A stretch of 35,132 bases of DNA from DASUFE01 sp036274675 (GCA_036274675.1 DASUFE010000057.1:1-35132); one strand, 5' to 3'. Numbered from the stretch's first letter, positions 1 to 7,523 are shown. Numbers and translations are program-made. Notes: a model not told the origin generated them from the sequence alone.

Positions 1-768
1 GGCATCGTCAGCCGTGGTTATAAGGGCAAGTCGGTGATATGGCCGCTGCAGGTGACCGCGGATTCGGACCCGACTCTGGTCGGTGACGAAGCGGCGATGA
101 TCGTCAGCCGCACGGGTTGTCCGATGGTGATTGGTCCGGAGCGTTGCAAGGCGATTGATCAGTTGCTGTTGCACAGCCGCTGCAACGTGATTATTTCGGA
201 CGATGGTCTGCAGCACTATGCGATGGGCCGTGATATCGAAATCGTCGTCGCCGACGGCGCGCGCGGCTTCGGCAATGGCATGATGCTGCCGGCCGGCCCG
301 ATGCGCGAATCCAAGTCGCGTCTGAAGCGGGCGCATTACATCGTCACCAACGGTTCAACCCTGCCTGAATCCTACGGCATGTACGTCCGCGGCGACAGCC
401 TCGCCAGTCTGCACGACGGATCCAGGAAGCTCCGCCTTAAGGACCTTAAGGGCCAGCAGGTGCATGCGCTGGCGGCAATCGGCAACCCACAGCGCTTCTT
501 CGAATTACTGCGCAACGCGGGACTCGACGTCGTTGAACACGCGTTCCCGGATCATCATCAGTTCACTCCGGTGGACCTGGATTTTTCGCAATCGGCGACG
601 CCGGTTGTGATGACCGAAAAGGATGCGGTGAAATGCCGGCAGCACGCGCATCTACTGGAACCGGGACGTTACTGGTACCTGCCTGTCACGGCGCAACTGT
701 CGCCGGTGTTCGTCGAGGCGCTGACCCGCCATATAGAGACGGTTGCAAATGCAAAAAAAGCTGCGTGA
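1..768 (+). CDS. lpxK: Tetraacyldisaccharide 4'-kinase (3' part)
   Basis: LpxK phosphorylates the 4' position of the lipid A disaccharide at the inner membrane, a late step of lipid A synthesis. The reading frame is open from base 1, so the gene is cut by the window edge; about 255 codons are visible of a family length near 330, and the P-loop end is missing. The visible part opens with the family motif SRGYKG and contains GDEAAMI, the acidic SDDGLQHY motif and a GPMRE segment, in the usual LpxK order. It overlaps the next small gene by 20 bases and is followed by kdsB, a gene order common in proteobacteria. There is no sign of decay; the truncation is only the window boundary. Confidence 0.95.
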   Translation, partial: GIVSRGYKGKSVIWPLQVTADSDPTLVGDEAAMIVSRTGCPMVIGPERCKAIDQLLLHSRCNVIISDDGLQHYAMGRDIEIVVADGARGFGNGMMLPAGPMRESKSRLKRAHYIVTNGSTLPESYGMYVRGDSLASLHDGSRKLRLKDLKGQQVHALAAIGNPQRFFELLRNAGLDVVEHAFPDHHQFTPVDLDFSQSATPVVMTEKDAVKCRQHAHLLEPGRYWYLPVTAQLSPVFVEALTRHIETVANAKKAA

Positions 769-919
769 ATTCATCGTGTGCCCGAAATGCAGGTCGGCGC
801 TGGAGCATGACGTAAAGGCGCAGGAACTGTTGTGCCGGAGTTGCCGTCTGGCTTATCCGGTGCGCGACGGCATTCCGGTGCTGATCGAAGCCGGCGCGCG
901 CAAGACCGGGGAAGGCTAG
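749..919 (+). CDS. Trm112/YcaR-like zinc-ribbon protein
   Basis: A 56-residue protein. It carries two CxxC pairs (C11/C14 and C29/C32) arranged as a zinc ribbon, and the phrase GIPVLIEAGAR near the end, as in the Trm112/UPF0434 (YcaR) family. It starts at an ATG inside the end of lpxK (20-base overlap) and ends 6 bases before kdsB, exactly where this family sits between lpxK and kdsB in many proteobacteria. Eukaryotic and archaeal Trm112 proteins activate methyltransferases; the role of the bacterial homologue in the lipid A/KDO cluster is not settled. Identification is strong, function is open. Confidence 0.88.
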   Translation: MQKKLREFIVCPKCRSALEHDVKAQELLCRSCRLAYPVRDGIPVLIEAGARKTGEG

Positions 920-925
920 CCGGCC

Positions 926-1666
926 ATGGGTTCGCCCCGGTTCAAGGTCGTGATTCCCGCGCGTTACGCGTCGACTCGTTTCCCGGGTAAGGTGTTGGCC
1001 GACATACATGGCAAGCCCATGCTGCAGCATGTTTACGAGCGCGCGCTGGAGGGCGGTGCGGGGGAAGTGATCATCGCCACTGAGGATCGCCGCGTGGAAG
1101 AGGCTGCCCGGAAATTCGGCGCCGCGGTATGCATGACTTCGCCGGAGCATGCGAGCGGCAGCGACCGCATCGCCGAGGTTGCGCGCCAACTCAAGTGGAA
1201 GGATTCGACGCTGATTGTCAACGTGCAGGGTGATGAGCCGTTCATACCGCCGGATAATATCGCGCAGGTCGCCGCGAACCTGGCGCAGCACAAGGTTGAA
1301 ATGGCCACGTTGCGCACGCCGATCATGGATGCGGCCGATGTCCCCAACCCGAACGTGGTTAAAGTGGTGGTGGATGCCGCCGGGATGGCGCTTTATTTCA
1401 GCCGCGCCGCCATTCCCTACCAGCGCGACCCGTTATCCGGCGGTTCGGCCCAGTACTATCGGCATATCGGCCTCTACGCCTATCGCAACGATTTTTTACA
1501 GCGCTATACGCGTACGCCGCCTGTTCCGCCGGAAGAGGCGGAAAAGCTGGAACAGTTGCGCGCCCTCTGGCTGGGTGCGCGCATCCATGTCGCGGTGGCG
1601 CAGATCGCTCCCGCCGTCGGCGTCGATACGCCGGAAGATCTGGCGCGGATACTGCGGCACAAATAA
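926..1666 (+). CDS. kdsB: 3-deoxy-manno-octulosonate cytidylyltransferase (CMP-KDO synthetase)
   Basis: KdsB joins CTP and KDO to give CMP-KDO, the activated sugar for the inner core of lipopolysaccharide, in the cytoplasm. The 246-residue product is of family length. It begins with the nucleotide-binding signature VIPARYASTRFPGK, has the metal/nucleotide motif VNVQGDEP near residue 95, and HIGLYAYR followed by EKLEQLRAL in the C-terminal half, all diagnostic of the family. ATG at 926 follows GAAGG at 911-915. It is the third gene of an lpxK-trm112-kdsB operon with almost no spacing. Confidence 0.97.
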   Translation: MGSPRFKVVIPARYASTRFPGKVLADIHGKPMLQHVYERALEGGAGEVIIATEDRRVEEAARKFGAAVCMTSPEHASGSDRIAEVARQLKWKDSTLIVNVQGDEPFIPPDNIAQVAANLAQHKVEMATLRTPIMDAADVPNPNVVKVVVDAAGMALYFSRAAIPYQRDPLSGGSAQYYRHIGLYAYRNDFLQRYTRTPPVPPEEAEKLEQLRALWLGARIHVAVAQIAPAVGVDTPEDLARILRHK

Positions 1667-1693
1667 GTTTCATTAAAATATCAAGGTTGAATC

Positions 1694-2287
1694 ATGTCAC
1701 ATCGCACACGTCATTTGCCCGAAGTCAAAGGTCTGCATAATTTCATACGCGAGTTGCGCTATCACGAGGCCTCGCGGCAATTGCTGGCGCTGGCTTACAT
1801 GCTGCTGCTCACCTTGCTGGCGCGCCCGCGGTCAGCGGCGGTTTATGGAATCGGCATGCTGCTGGCCGGCATCGGCCTGCTGATCCGGTTGTGGGCTTCA
1901 GGCCACGTCAAGAAAAACAAGGAGCTTGCTACCGACGGTCCTTATGGCTTCGTGCGCCATCCCTTGTATGTCGGCAACATACTAATGCTCTTCGGATTCG
2001 CGCTTGCCTCGGGCCTATGGTGGGCGGTTCCTGTCCTGCTGTTTTTCCTGTGGTTCTATTATCCTCCCGCGATCCAGTATGAGGATCTGAAACTGGAACG
2101 CATTTTCGGCGATTCATGGAGGCAGTGGTCGGGAAATACGCTGGCGCTGTGGCCGCGCTTCGCGGGCCGTCGTTTCACCCTGGGGGGCTGGTCGCTGCAT
2201 CAGAGCACGTTTAAAAACGGCGAACCGATTATCGTGTTGTACGCTCTGTGGTGCGGCTGGTACATCTACTCCAGGCTGTTGTCTTGA
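1694..2287 (+). CDS. Isoprenylcysteine carboxyl methyltransferase (ICMT)-family membrane protein
   Basis: A 197-residue polytopic membrane protein of the ICMT/phospholipid methyltransferase superfamily. Hydrophobic stretches lie near residues 30-45, 50-70 and 95-125. The core signature GPYGFVRHPLYVGN is followed by a hydrophobic helix pair and EDLKLERIFGDSWRQW, the usual SAM-binding and C-terminal region. The substrate cannot be read from sequence; bacterial members act on lipids, quinone-like molecules or unknown targets. AAGG precedes the ATG. It lies 27 bases after kdsB and 9 bases before a kinase-fold gene, so it may be cotranscribed with the lipid A genes, but a link to lipopolysaccharide is inferred from position only. 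Confidence 0.8.
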   Translation: MSHRTRHLPEVKGLHNFIRELRYHEASRQLLALAYMLLLTLLARPRSAAVYGIGMLLAGIGLLIRLWASGHVKKNKELATDGPYGFVRHPLYVGNILMLFGFALASGLWWAVPVLLFFLWFYYPPAIQYEDLKLERIFGDSWRQWSGNTLALWPRFAGRRFTLGGWSLHQSTFKNGEPIIVLYALWCGWYIYSRLLS

Positions 2288-2296
2288 GAGCTGCGG

Positions 2297-2998
2297 ATGC
2301 TGCAGTCCCTGTCCGTCGAATTCGAACAGCGGTTGCGCGCATGGATTTTGTCCTCCCTCGAAAGCGGGCGGAATGTATTGTCGGGCGGTTACCAGGGGAC
2401 GGTTTTGCATTATCAGGAGGACGAGTTCCGCCTGGTAGTCAAGGTGCCGCCGCGGTCGCCCTGGCAGCGCCCGCTGCTGATACGGACGCTGCGTCATGAG
2501 TACCGCGTCTACCAGAAGCTCGATGGCCTGGCGGGCGTGCCGCGTTGTTACGGTCTGCTCGACGGTTGTTTCCTGGTGCTCGAGTATATCGATGGCCACT
2601 CCCTAAGAGGCGGCGGCGTGATCGCCGATCGTGCGCGGTTCTTTGAAGACTTTCGCAGGCTGCTGGAAGAGTTGCACAAGCGCGGAGTGGCTCATGCCGA
2701 TCTCAAGAAGAAGGATAATATTCTGATCACGGCGGATAGCCGGCCGTATCTGGTCGATTTCGGCGTGGCCTGCCTGCGCAAGCCCGGGTATGCGCCGTTC
2801 AATCACTGGCTGTTCGATATGGCGGTTCGTTTTGACTTCAATGCCTGGATCAAGCACAAGTACCGGCGTCACTACGAGGAAGTCAACGCTGAGGACCGGG
2901 TTTATCTGCAAACGACTCTGGTGGAGCGGGTTTCACGGATGATAAAGCAGCCTTACAGGGCTGTCAGGCGCAAGATACGCCGTAAATTTTCCCGCTGA
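2297..2998 (+). CDS. Small kinase-fold protein (RIO/WaaP-like)
   Basis: A 233-residue protein with a compact protein-kinase fold. Visible elements are a glycine-rich start (SGGYQGTV near 29-36), a candidate ATP lysine in VVKV (K49), the catalytic loop HADLKKKDNILI (H133-A134-D135, N141), and the metal loop DFG at 154-156. The HxD catalytic loop and absence of a long C-lobe resemble RIO/Bud32 and lipopolysaccharide kinase (WaaP/KDO kinase) groups rather than Hanks-type receptor kinases. The C-terminus is very basic (RAVRRKIRRKFSR), suggesting contact with membrane or nucleic acid. It follows the ICMT gene by 9 bases. A sugar kinase acting on the lipid A-KDO core is a reasonable guess from location; a protein kinase is the alternative. 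Confidence 0.72.
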   Translation: MLQSLSVEFEQRLRAWILSSLESGRNVLSGGYQGTVLHYQEDEFRLVVKVPPRSPWQRPLLIRTLRHEYRVYQKLDGLAGVPRCYGLLDGCFLVLEYIDGHSLRGGGVIADRARFFEDFRRLLEELHKRGVAHADLKKKDNILITADSRPYLVDFGVACLRKPGYAPFNHWLFDMAVRFDFNAWIKHKYRRHYEEVNAEDRVYLQTTLVERVSRMIKQPYRAVRRKIRRKFSR

Positions 2999-3157
2999 GC
3001 AGGATAAGCACGCGAAGCTGCCTCGACCCTGTAATTCTTTTATCGCAAAGCGCGAAGAAAAACAAAAATGGGTTAATCTTCCTTGGCGTTCCTGGCGCGA
3101 AAAATGTCGAAAAGCCTTGGCAACGTTGCGTCTTGAGTTTATCTGCTGGAGTAGGTT

Positions 3158-3751
3158 ATGAAATGGGAAACGCTCGGCCATAAAATCCTGTACCAGGGGT
3201 TCTTCCGCCTTGAACAATACAAGCTCAGATACGATCGCTTCGCGGGCGGGAGCAACACAGTGACACGCGAAATTTTTGAGCGTGGCGATTCTGTCGCCGT
3301 GCTGCCCTACGATCCGGTACGCGATGAAATCGTGCTTGTCGAGCAATTCCGTCCCGGCGCGGCGCGCCATACCGGCAGTCCCTGGTTGCTGGAATTGATC
3401 GCGGGCATGCTGGATAAGGCTCAAACGCCGGAACAGACCGCGCGCCGCGAAGCCCTGGAGGAAGCCCGCTGCGAACTGACCGAGCTATTCCCGATTTATC
3501 GTTATCTGGTCAGCCCGGGCGGCACGACGGAGAGCACCACTGTGTTTGTCGCCAGGACCAATACCTCGAGACTCGGCGGTCTGCATGGTCTCGCAGAAGA
3601 ACATGAGGATATAAAAGTGCACGTTTTCGCCGCCGGGCAGGCGCTCGATCTGCTGAATGGCGGCAAGATCGAAAACGCAGTGACCATAATCGGTCTGCAG
3701 TGGCTTGCGCTGAACCGGTCCGAATTGAGGCGACGCTGGGGTTGTGCCTGA
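3158..3751 (+). CDS. nudF: ADP-ribose pyrophosphatase, Nudix family
   Basis: NudF-type enzymes hydrolyse ADP-ribose to AMP and ribose 5-phosphate. The 197-residue length and the N-terminal dimer arm match the family, as do VLPYDPVRDEIVLVEQFRPGA and the Nudix segment starting at AGMLDK. In the Nudix box the catalytic REALEE core is intact, but two usually fixed positions differ: the first Glu is Gln, and the Gly after EEA is Arg. SPGGTTES and EEHEDIKV follow as in NudF. The start ATG has GGAG at 3148-3151. It is transcribed alone or with mdh downstream; mdh has its own likely promoter. Confidence 0.88.
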   Translation: MKWETLGHKILYQGFFRLEQYKLRYDRFAGGSNTVTREIFERGDSVAVLPYDPVRDEIVLVEQFRPGAARHTGSPWLLELIAGMLDKAQTPEQTARREALEEARCELTELFPIYRYLVSPGGTTESTTVFVARTNTSRLGGLHGLAEEHEDIKVHVFAAGQALDLLNGGKIENAVTIIGLQWLALNRSELRRRWGCA

Positions 3752-3769
3752 GAATCGGAAAACGGTCGA

Positions 3770-3799
3770 TTGAGCAGGCCGGCGGGGGTACAGTACAAT
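3770..3799 (+). promoter_or_regulatory. Candidate sigma-70 promoter of mdh
   Basis: TTGAGC at 3770-3775 and TACAAT at 3794-3799 are separated by 18 bases. Transcription would start near 3806, giving a leader of about 48 bases before the mdh ATG. The -35 match is partial, so this is a prediction. Confidence 0.5.
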
Positions 3800-3853
3800 A
3801 CGCCGCGATCGCTCGTATCAAATTATAACTTTAACGTCTTTTGGAGAGAGCTT

Positions 3854-4831
3854 ATGAAGTCCCCCATACGCGTTACGGTGACCGGCGCAGCCGGCCAAAT
3901 CAGCTATTCCCTGATTTTCCGCATCGCCGCCGGCGATATGCTGGGACCCGAACAACCGGTGATCCTGCAACTGCTGGAAATTCCACCGGCAATGGGTGCC
4001 CTGCAGGGAGTCGTGATGGAACTGCAGGATTGCGCCTTCCCGCTGGTGCAAGGCATCGTCGCGACCGACGATCCGAATGTCGCTTTCAAGGATACCGATT
4101 ATGCGTTGCTGGTTGGCGCGCGCCCGCGTGGGCCGGGCATGGAACGTTCCGATCTGCTGAAGGCGAACGCCGCGATTTTTTCCGTTCAGGGCAAGGCCTT
4201 GAACGCTCATTCCAGCCGCAAGGTTAGAATCCTGGTAGTGGGCAATCCCGCGAATACGAATGCCTTGATCGCGCTCAAGAATGCGCCCGACCTGAATCCC
4301 CGCAATTTCTCCGCAATGATGCGGCTCGATCATAACCGCTCCGCATCACAGCTGGCCGCCAAAACCGGTTCTCATGTCAACGATATCAAACGCATCGTGG
4401 TATGGGGCAATCATTCTTCGACCCAATACCCGGATATCAGCCATGCCACGGTCAAGGGCAAGGCCGCGGCAGAATTGATCGATCGCGATTGGTACGTCAA
4501 CGAATTCATTCCCACCGTGCAGCAACGCGGCGCCGCGATCATCAAGGCGCGCGGCGCGTCCAGCGCGGCTTCGGCGGCGTCGGCGGCAATAGATCACATG
4601 CGCGACTGGGCGCTCGGCAGCGCCAAGGACGACTGGGTCAGCATGGCGGTCCTGAGCGACGGCAGCTACGGCATTGCAAAGGACATCATGTATTCGTTCC
4701 CCATGATCTGTAAACATGGCGCTTGGGAAATCGTCCAGGGACTGAAAGTTGACGACTTCAGCCGGGAACGCATGCGCCAGACGGAGCAGGAGTTATTGCA
4801 GGAAAAGGATGCCATCAAGGAGTTGCTCTGA
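3854..4831 (+). CDS. mdh: Malate dehydrogenase (NAD-dependent)
   Basis: Interconverts malate and oxaloacetate in the TCA cycle, in the cytoplasm. The 325-residue protein has the N-terminal dinucleotide motif TGAAGQISYSL, the mobile-loop arginine region GPGMERSDLLKAN, NPANTNALI, the substrate-binding MMRLDHNRSASQLA and the catalytic histidine in WGNHSSTQYPD. This is the long cytosolic-type MDH typical of beta- and some gammaproteobacteria. I chose ATG 3854 because GGAGAG stands 5 bases before it; a longer in-frame extension would begin inside the likely promoter. It lies near the sdh operon of the same cycle (5 kb away) but is not cotranscribed with it. Confidence 0.96.
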   Translation: MKSPIRVTVTGAAGQISYSLIFRIAAGDMLGPEQPVILQLLEIPPAMGALQGVVMELQDCAFPLVQGIVATDDPNVAFKDTDYALLVGARPRGPGMERSDLLKANAAIFSVQGKALNAHSSRKVRILVVGNPANTNALIALKNAPDLNPRNFSAMMRLDHNRSASQLAAKTGSHVNDIKRIVVWGNHSSTQYPDISHATVKGKAAAELIDRDWYVNEFIPTVQQRGAAIIKARGASSAASAASAAIDHMRDWALGSAKDDWVSMAVLSDGSYGIAKDIMYSFPMICKHGAWEIVQGLKVDDFSRERMRQTEQELLQEKDAIKELL

Positions 4832-4837
4832 TTTGAA

Positions 4838-4869
4838 GCTCTGAATAATCCTTCCTGAATTATCAGAGC
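4838..4869 (+). terminator. Stem-loop after mdh
   Basis: GCTCTG and ATAAT (4838-4849, one bulged A) pair with ATTAT and CAGAGC (4859-4869), loop of 9 bases. It begins 6 bases after the mdh stop. No T-run follows, so it may protect the 3' end or act with Rho rather than being a classical terminator. Confidence 0.5.
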
Positions 4870-5011
4870 ACACAAGGCAAAAGGCGCGGCCCCGTTATAG
4901 ATCAGGTTGCCTTGCTCATATTTCAACATTTAAAGTGTTGGATGCGCCCGACACATACATGCGCCGCTGGCCCTCTCATTGAGGTCCACTAACTGCGATA
5001 CTGGAGGAGGT

Positions 5012-5851
5012 ATGGATCAGAAATCCGAGAGTGGGTCTATGCACGGCAGGCTGGCATGGATGATTTCGGCCTGGTATCTGTTCGTGCTGTGGAGTTGGTC
5101 GGTTCCCCTGTATGCCAGGAACGAAGAGTTGTTCGCCGTTTCGGTGGTTATCATGTTGAGCGGGATTGTGCTGGCGGTGGTCAGTTTCGGACGTTTTCTT
5201 TACGAACTTCGGCAATCGGCGCAACGCCAGAGTCCTCCCGACAGTGATTTCATTATCCGTGTGCTGATCGATCTCGGAGCCTTGACCGTATTGTCGAGAT
5301 TCAGCGTGACGATGAATCGCATAGCCGAGGGCCTGGATGATAATGCGGTTTTGTTGCTGGTGGCCGGAGTAATCATGCTGACCGTGATCTACGGCGTGAT
5401 CCGGGTTGTCATCGGCGTCAATTCGGTCCGCGGATACTTCGCGGCACGGTGGCGGGCCGCCGCCGCCATCATCCTGGCGCTCGCCGTCGCGGGCGCCTGG
5501 CGCGATGTGCTGAGGTCCCTGATGCTGGCGCTCGCGGCGTTGGGAGTGGAGGGGCCGAATGCGGTGCCCAGGCACATGGCATTAAATGCATTGTGGTTCG
5601 AAGGTTATGTATTCTCGCTTGCGCTGCTGGCTATATTCCTCGTTATGCTTGCTGCGTCGTGGCGGCAGTTCAGGATGATCGCGTCCGACCTGAGCGGGCT
5701 TGCGGCGCGCATGGGAAGCGCTTTGCGCCCGAGGCCGATACCGAAAAAATCTAAAACAGCCGAACGCGCTGGCAACGGCAACGCCGTGGCCGCGCCAGTC
5801 AGAGCGGCGCGCGGCCGTAAGGCTGCGGTAAAGGGTGCATCCGGCATATGA
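5012..5851 (+). CDS. Polytopic membrane protein of unknown function
   Basis: A 279-residue protein I do not recognise. About six hydrophobic segments are visible: LAWMISAWYLFVLWSW, a long stretch after ELFAVS, one around LIDLGALTVL, one from NAVLLLVAGVIML, one at AAAIILALAVAG, and one at VFSLALLAIFLVMLAAS. The last 45 residues are Lys/Arg/Ala rich and probably cytoplasmic. ATG 5012 is preceded by a very strong GGAGGAGG (5003-5010); a TTG 11 codons upstream is less likely. Its stop overlaps the next start (ATGA, 5848-5851), so it is the first gene of a tightly coupled three-gene operon. Function unknown; a membrane scaffold or sensor is possible. Confidence 0.8.
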   Translation: MDQKSESGSMHGRLAWMISAWYLFVLWSWSVPLYARNEELFAVSVVIMLSGIVLAVVSFGRFLYELRQSAQRQSPPDSDFIIRVLIDLGALTVLSRFSVTMNRIAEGLDDNAVLLLVAGVIMLTVIYGVIRVVIGVNSVRGYFAARWRAAAAIILALAVAGAWRDVLRSLMLALAALGVEGPNAVPRHMALNALWFEGYVFSLALLAIFLVMLAASWRQFRMIASDLSGLAARMGSALRPRPIPKKSKTAERAGNGNAVAAPVRAARGRKAAVKGASGI

Positions 5852-6315
5852 TGAGCAGCGGTATCTGGGAATGGCTGAGTTATGTCGTCACGGTGGTCGG
5901 CCTGCCGTTGGCCATTTTTGTGTTCATTTTTGAGCAGCGCAAGGAACGGAACAACGAGGAAGAAGAGGTCTACCAGTTATTATCCGACAACTACCAGGAT
6001 TTCCTGAAGGTCGCGCTGGAGAATACCGACTTACGGCTGTTCAGCGCCGAAGAGACGCCGGACCTCAGCGAGGAGCAAAAAGAGCGCATGTTCATTATCT
6101 TCAACATGCTGATATCCCTGCTCGAACGCGCCTATCTGTTGCTGTATGAGGAGGATATGAGCCCTCAGCAATTACGGCGCTGGCAGTCCTGGGACGATTA
6201 CATGCGGGAATGGTGCAGTCGCGCCGATTTCCGCTCTTTCCTGCCCGAGCTGTTGCGCGGGGAGGATCCCGGTTTCGTCACTTATATTGAGAATCTGGCC
6301 CAATGCAAATACTGA
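5848..6315 (+). CDS. Single-pass membrane protein of unknown function
   Basis: A 155-residue protein with one N-terminal transmembrane helix (about residues 9-28, LSYVVTVVGLPLAIFVFIF). Then comes a charged, coiled-coil-like start (EQRKERNNEEEEVYQLL) and an alpha-helical acidic cytoplasmic domain rich in Trp/Leu (RRWQSWDDYMREW). No catalytic motif is apparent. It overlaps the previous gene by 4 bases and the next by 13, which implies translational coupling of all three. The layout resembles small conserved proteins with one helix and a helical tail, but I cannot name a family. A partner of the six-helix protein is the natural inference. Confidence 0.78.
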   Translation: MMSSGIWEWLSYVVTVVGLPLAIFVFIFEQRKERNNEEEEVYQLLSDNYQDFLKVALENTDLRLFSAEETPDLSEEQKERMFIIFNMLISLLERAYLLLYEEDMSPQQLRRWQSWDDYMREWCSRADFRSFLPELLRGEDPGFVTYIENLAQCKY

Positions 6316-7055
6316 AACCCGTGATTTTATGCTGTATGGTGCTATCGCTGGCGCTCGGCCTCGGCGGTTGCGACGATTTATCGTATCTCGGCCACGAGGA
6401 TGGCGTGCTGGTGCTGCAGCCTCCCGCCGGTTCCGATCCGCAGAAGGTGTTACTCACGCTGAAAGGACGTTTTGAGGATTTCCGTCCTTCCGTCTTCTCC
6501 TCGGTTCAGGCCAAGATAGAAGATGGCCGGATGCATTTCCTGTTTCGCCGCGGCGCCCCCGAGCCCTCCATACTGGGCACCTTGATGATGCAGCGCGGCC
6601 TGTTAACAGCCAAGCTGGATACCGGCGAACTGTTGTATTCCAACGACGATATCGTGGATGCGAATACTGTACTGGAGAACGGGGTGGTCTATCTGAAACT
6701 GGTCGTCACCGATGAGGCCGCGCAGCGGATCGCCGACGGCACCAAGCGCAATATCGGCAAGGTTGTCCACGTGATGCTGGACGGTTTTAACATATTCAAC
6801 ACCACCATTAGCGAACCCTTCTCCAAGAATTTCCAGTTGTCCGCGAGTTACCCGTTCAGGGATGTCCAGGTAATCCAGGCCTTGCTCGATCATGGCAGCT
6901 TGCCGGGCCCCATAGGCCTGATCAGCACGGCGGGGTTGTTCGAGCCTGCCAAAACCGAGACTAAAACCGATAATACGATTGAAAACCCGGGTGAAATTTC
7001 CGCGGATAAAGTCATTGAAGAAAAAACCGAGGGCGATACTGGAGCCAGGCAGTGA
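6303..7055 (+). CDS. Lipoprotein with a SecD-head-like domain
   Basis: A 250-residue protein with a lipoprotein signal peptide: basic start, hydrophobic core and lipobox LGGC with the lipidated cysteine at C23. The next residues are Asp-Asp; Asp at +2 is the enterobacterial signal for staying in the inner membrane. Residues about 135-205 match the periplasmic P1 head pattern of SecD: DEAAQRIADGTKRNIGK, then VMLDG, ISEPF and DHGSLPGPI correspond to the SecD pattern of EGA..F...T..NIGK, LDG, I.EP and .GALPAP. The rest of SecD (six helices) is absent. The tail (from about 215) is acidic and low-complexity. It is the third gene of the 5012-7055 operon. Role unknown; holding unfolded exported protein on the periplasmic face is one idea. 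Confidence 0.78.
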   Translation: MQILKPVILCCMVLSLALGLGGCDDLSYLGHEDGVLVLQPPAGSDPQKVLLTLKGRFEDFRPSVFSSVQAKIEDGRMHFLFRRGAPEPSILGTLMMQRGLLTAKLDTGELLYSNDDIVDANTVLENGVVYLKLVVTDEAAQRIADGTKRNIGKVVHVMLDGFNIFNTTISEPFSKNFQLSASYPFRDVQVIQALLDHGSLPGPIGLISTAGLFEPAKTETKTDNTIENPGEISADKVIEEKTEGDTGARQ

Positions 7056-7198
7056 GCCCGGTAAATCACGGCTGCAGATTTTCATACGGCCTTCGCTATA
7101 GTGAAATACATTCTGCATTTTCTGCGACTGTGGAGTGGCGGCATTGAAAAGTTTTACCGTGACTTGAACTTTCCGTCGGTCTATCGGGACTAACATCG

Positions 7199-7338
7199 CG
7201 ATCCGGCCTTAAAGCCGGATCGGAGTAGGACGAGTCAAGCATGCCAACGGCGAGATCTTTCCGGTCTGTTCCTCCCCTCCAACGGACTGGCAGGATGCCG
7301 TTGGCACTTGATCCTCCTCCTATATCCTCCTGCCGATC
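7199..7338 (+). ncRNA. Candidate structured RNA with CCUCC (anti-Shine-Dalgarno-like) motifs
   Basis: Hairpin 1 is a perfect 9-bp stem, 7199-7207 with 7214-7222. Hairpin 2 pairs 7242-7251 with 7297-7306 (10 bp), extended by CAAG 7236-7239 with CTTG 7307-7310. Inside it, 7261-7270 pairs with 7281-7290 over 10 bp (two G-U pairs), leaving the ten-base loop CCUCCCCUCC (7271-7280). The 3' flank carries more CCUCC at 7313-7320 and 7326-7330. Strand is assumed from the C/U-rich loop and the upstream operon direction. It could be a small RNA, a 3' UTR element, or a structured leader; no known family is recognised. Confidence 0.4.
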
Positions 7339-7382
7339 CTTGAGTTATCCACTGCGCCAAAAAATCAATCCGGCATGGCTGC

Positions 7383-7434
7383 GGCCGTTTATCGGCGATT
7401 AACGGCCATTTCCCCCGGGGGCGGCGCTTTTCTT
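7383..7434 (+). terminator. Possible terminator region upstream of the CBS gene
   Basis: A 7-bp stem (7383-7389 with 7401-7407) is followed by a second GC-rich palindrome and then CTTTTCTT. The T-run is interrupted and not directly attached to the first stem, so this is a weak call. Confidence 0.3.
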
Positions 7435-7523
7435 CCCGTTATCATATATATTCAGTCTGAACTATATTAGCGGCGGCTGTGCAAAAGGCATGAGAAGCAG
7501 ACGGCTATAGGATAGGGGGCGGC

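Larger units (their letters stand above)
7056..7523. other. Long noncoding interval with RNA-like secondary structure
   Basis: No convincing gene lies in these 468 bases. The middle (7199-7338) holds nested inverted repeats and repeated CCTCC, listed separately. Further on, GGCCGTT at 7383-7389 pairs with AACGGCC at 7401-7407, followed by a GC-rich CCCCCGGGGG block and CTTTTCTT at 7427-7434, which may end a transcript. The last 80 bases before the CBS gene are AT-rich and probably hold its promoter. Confidence 0.6.

Noticed and set aside
686..1291. 201-codon minus-strand frame across lpxK, the Trm112-like gene and kdsB
   Set aside because: It crosses three real genes on the other strand, and no family features are visible.
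7199..7338. Known riboswitch (guanidine, glycine or cyclic di-GMP type)
   Set aside because: No conserved core motif of these classes could be found in the stems or loops; kept only as an unnamed RNA candidate.
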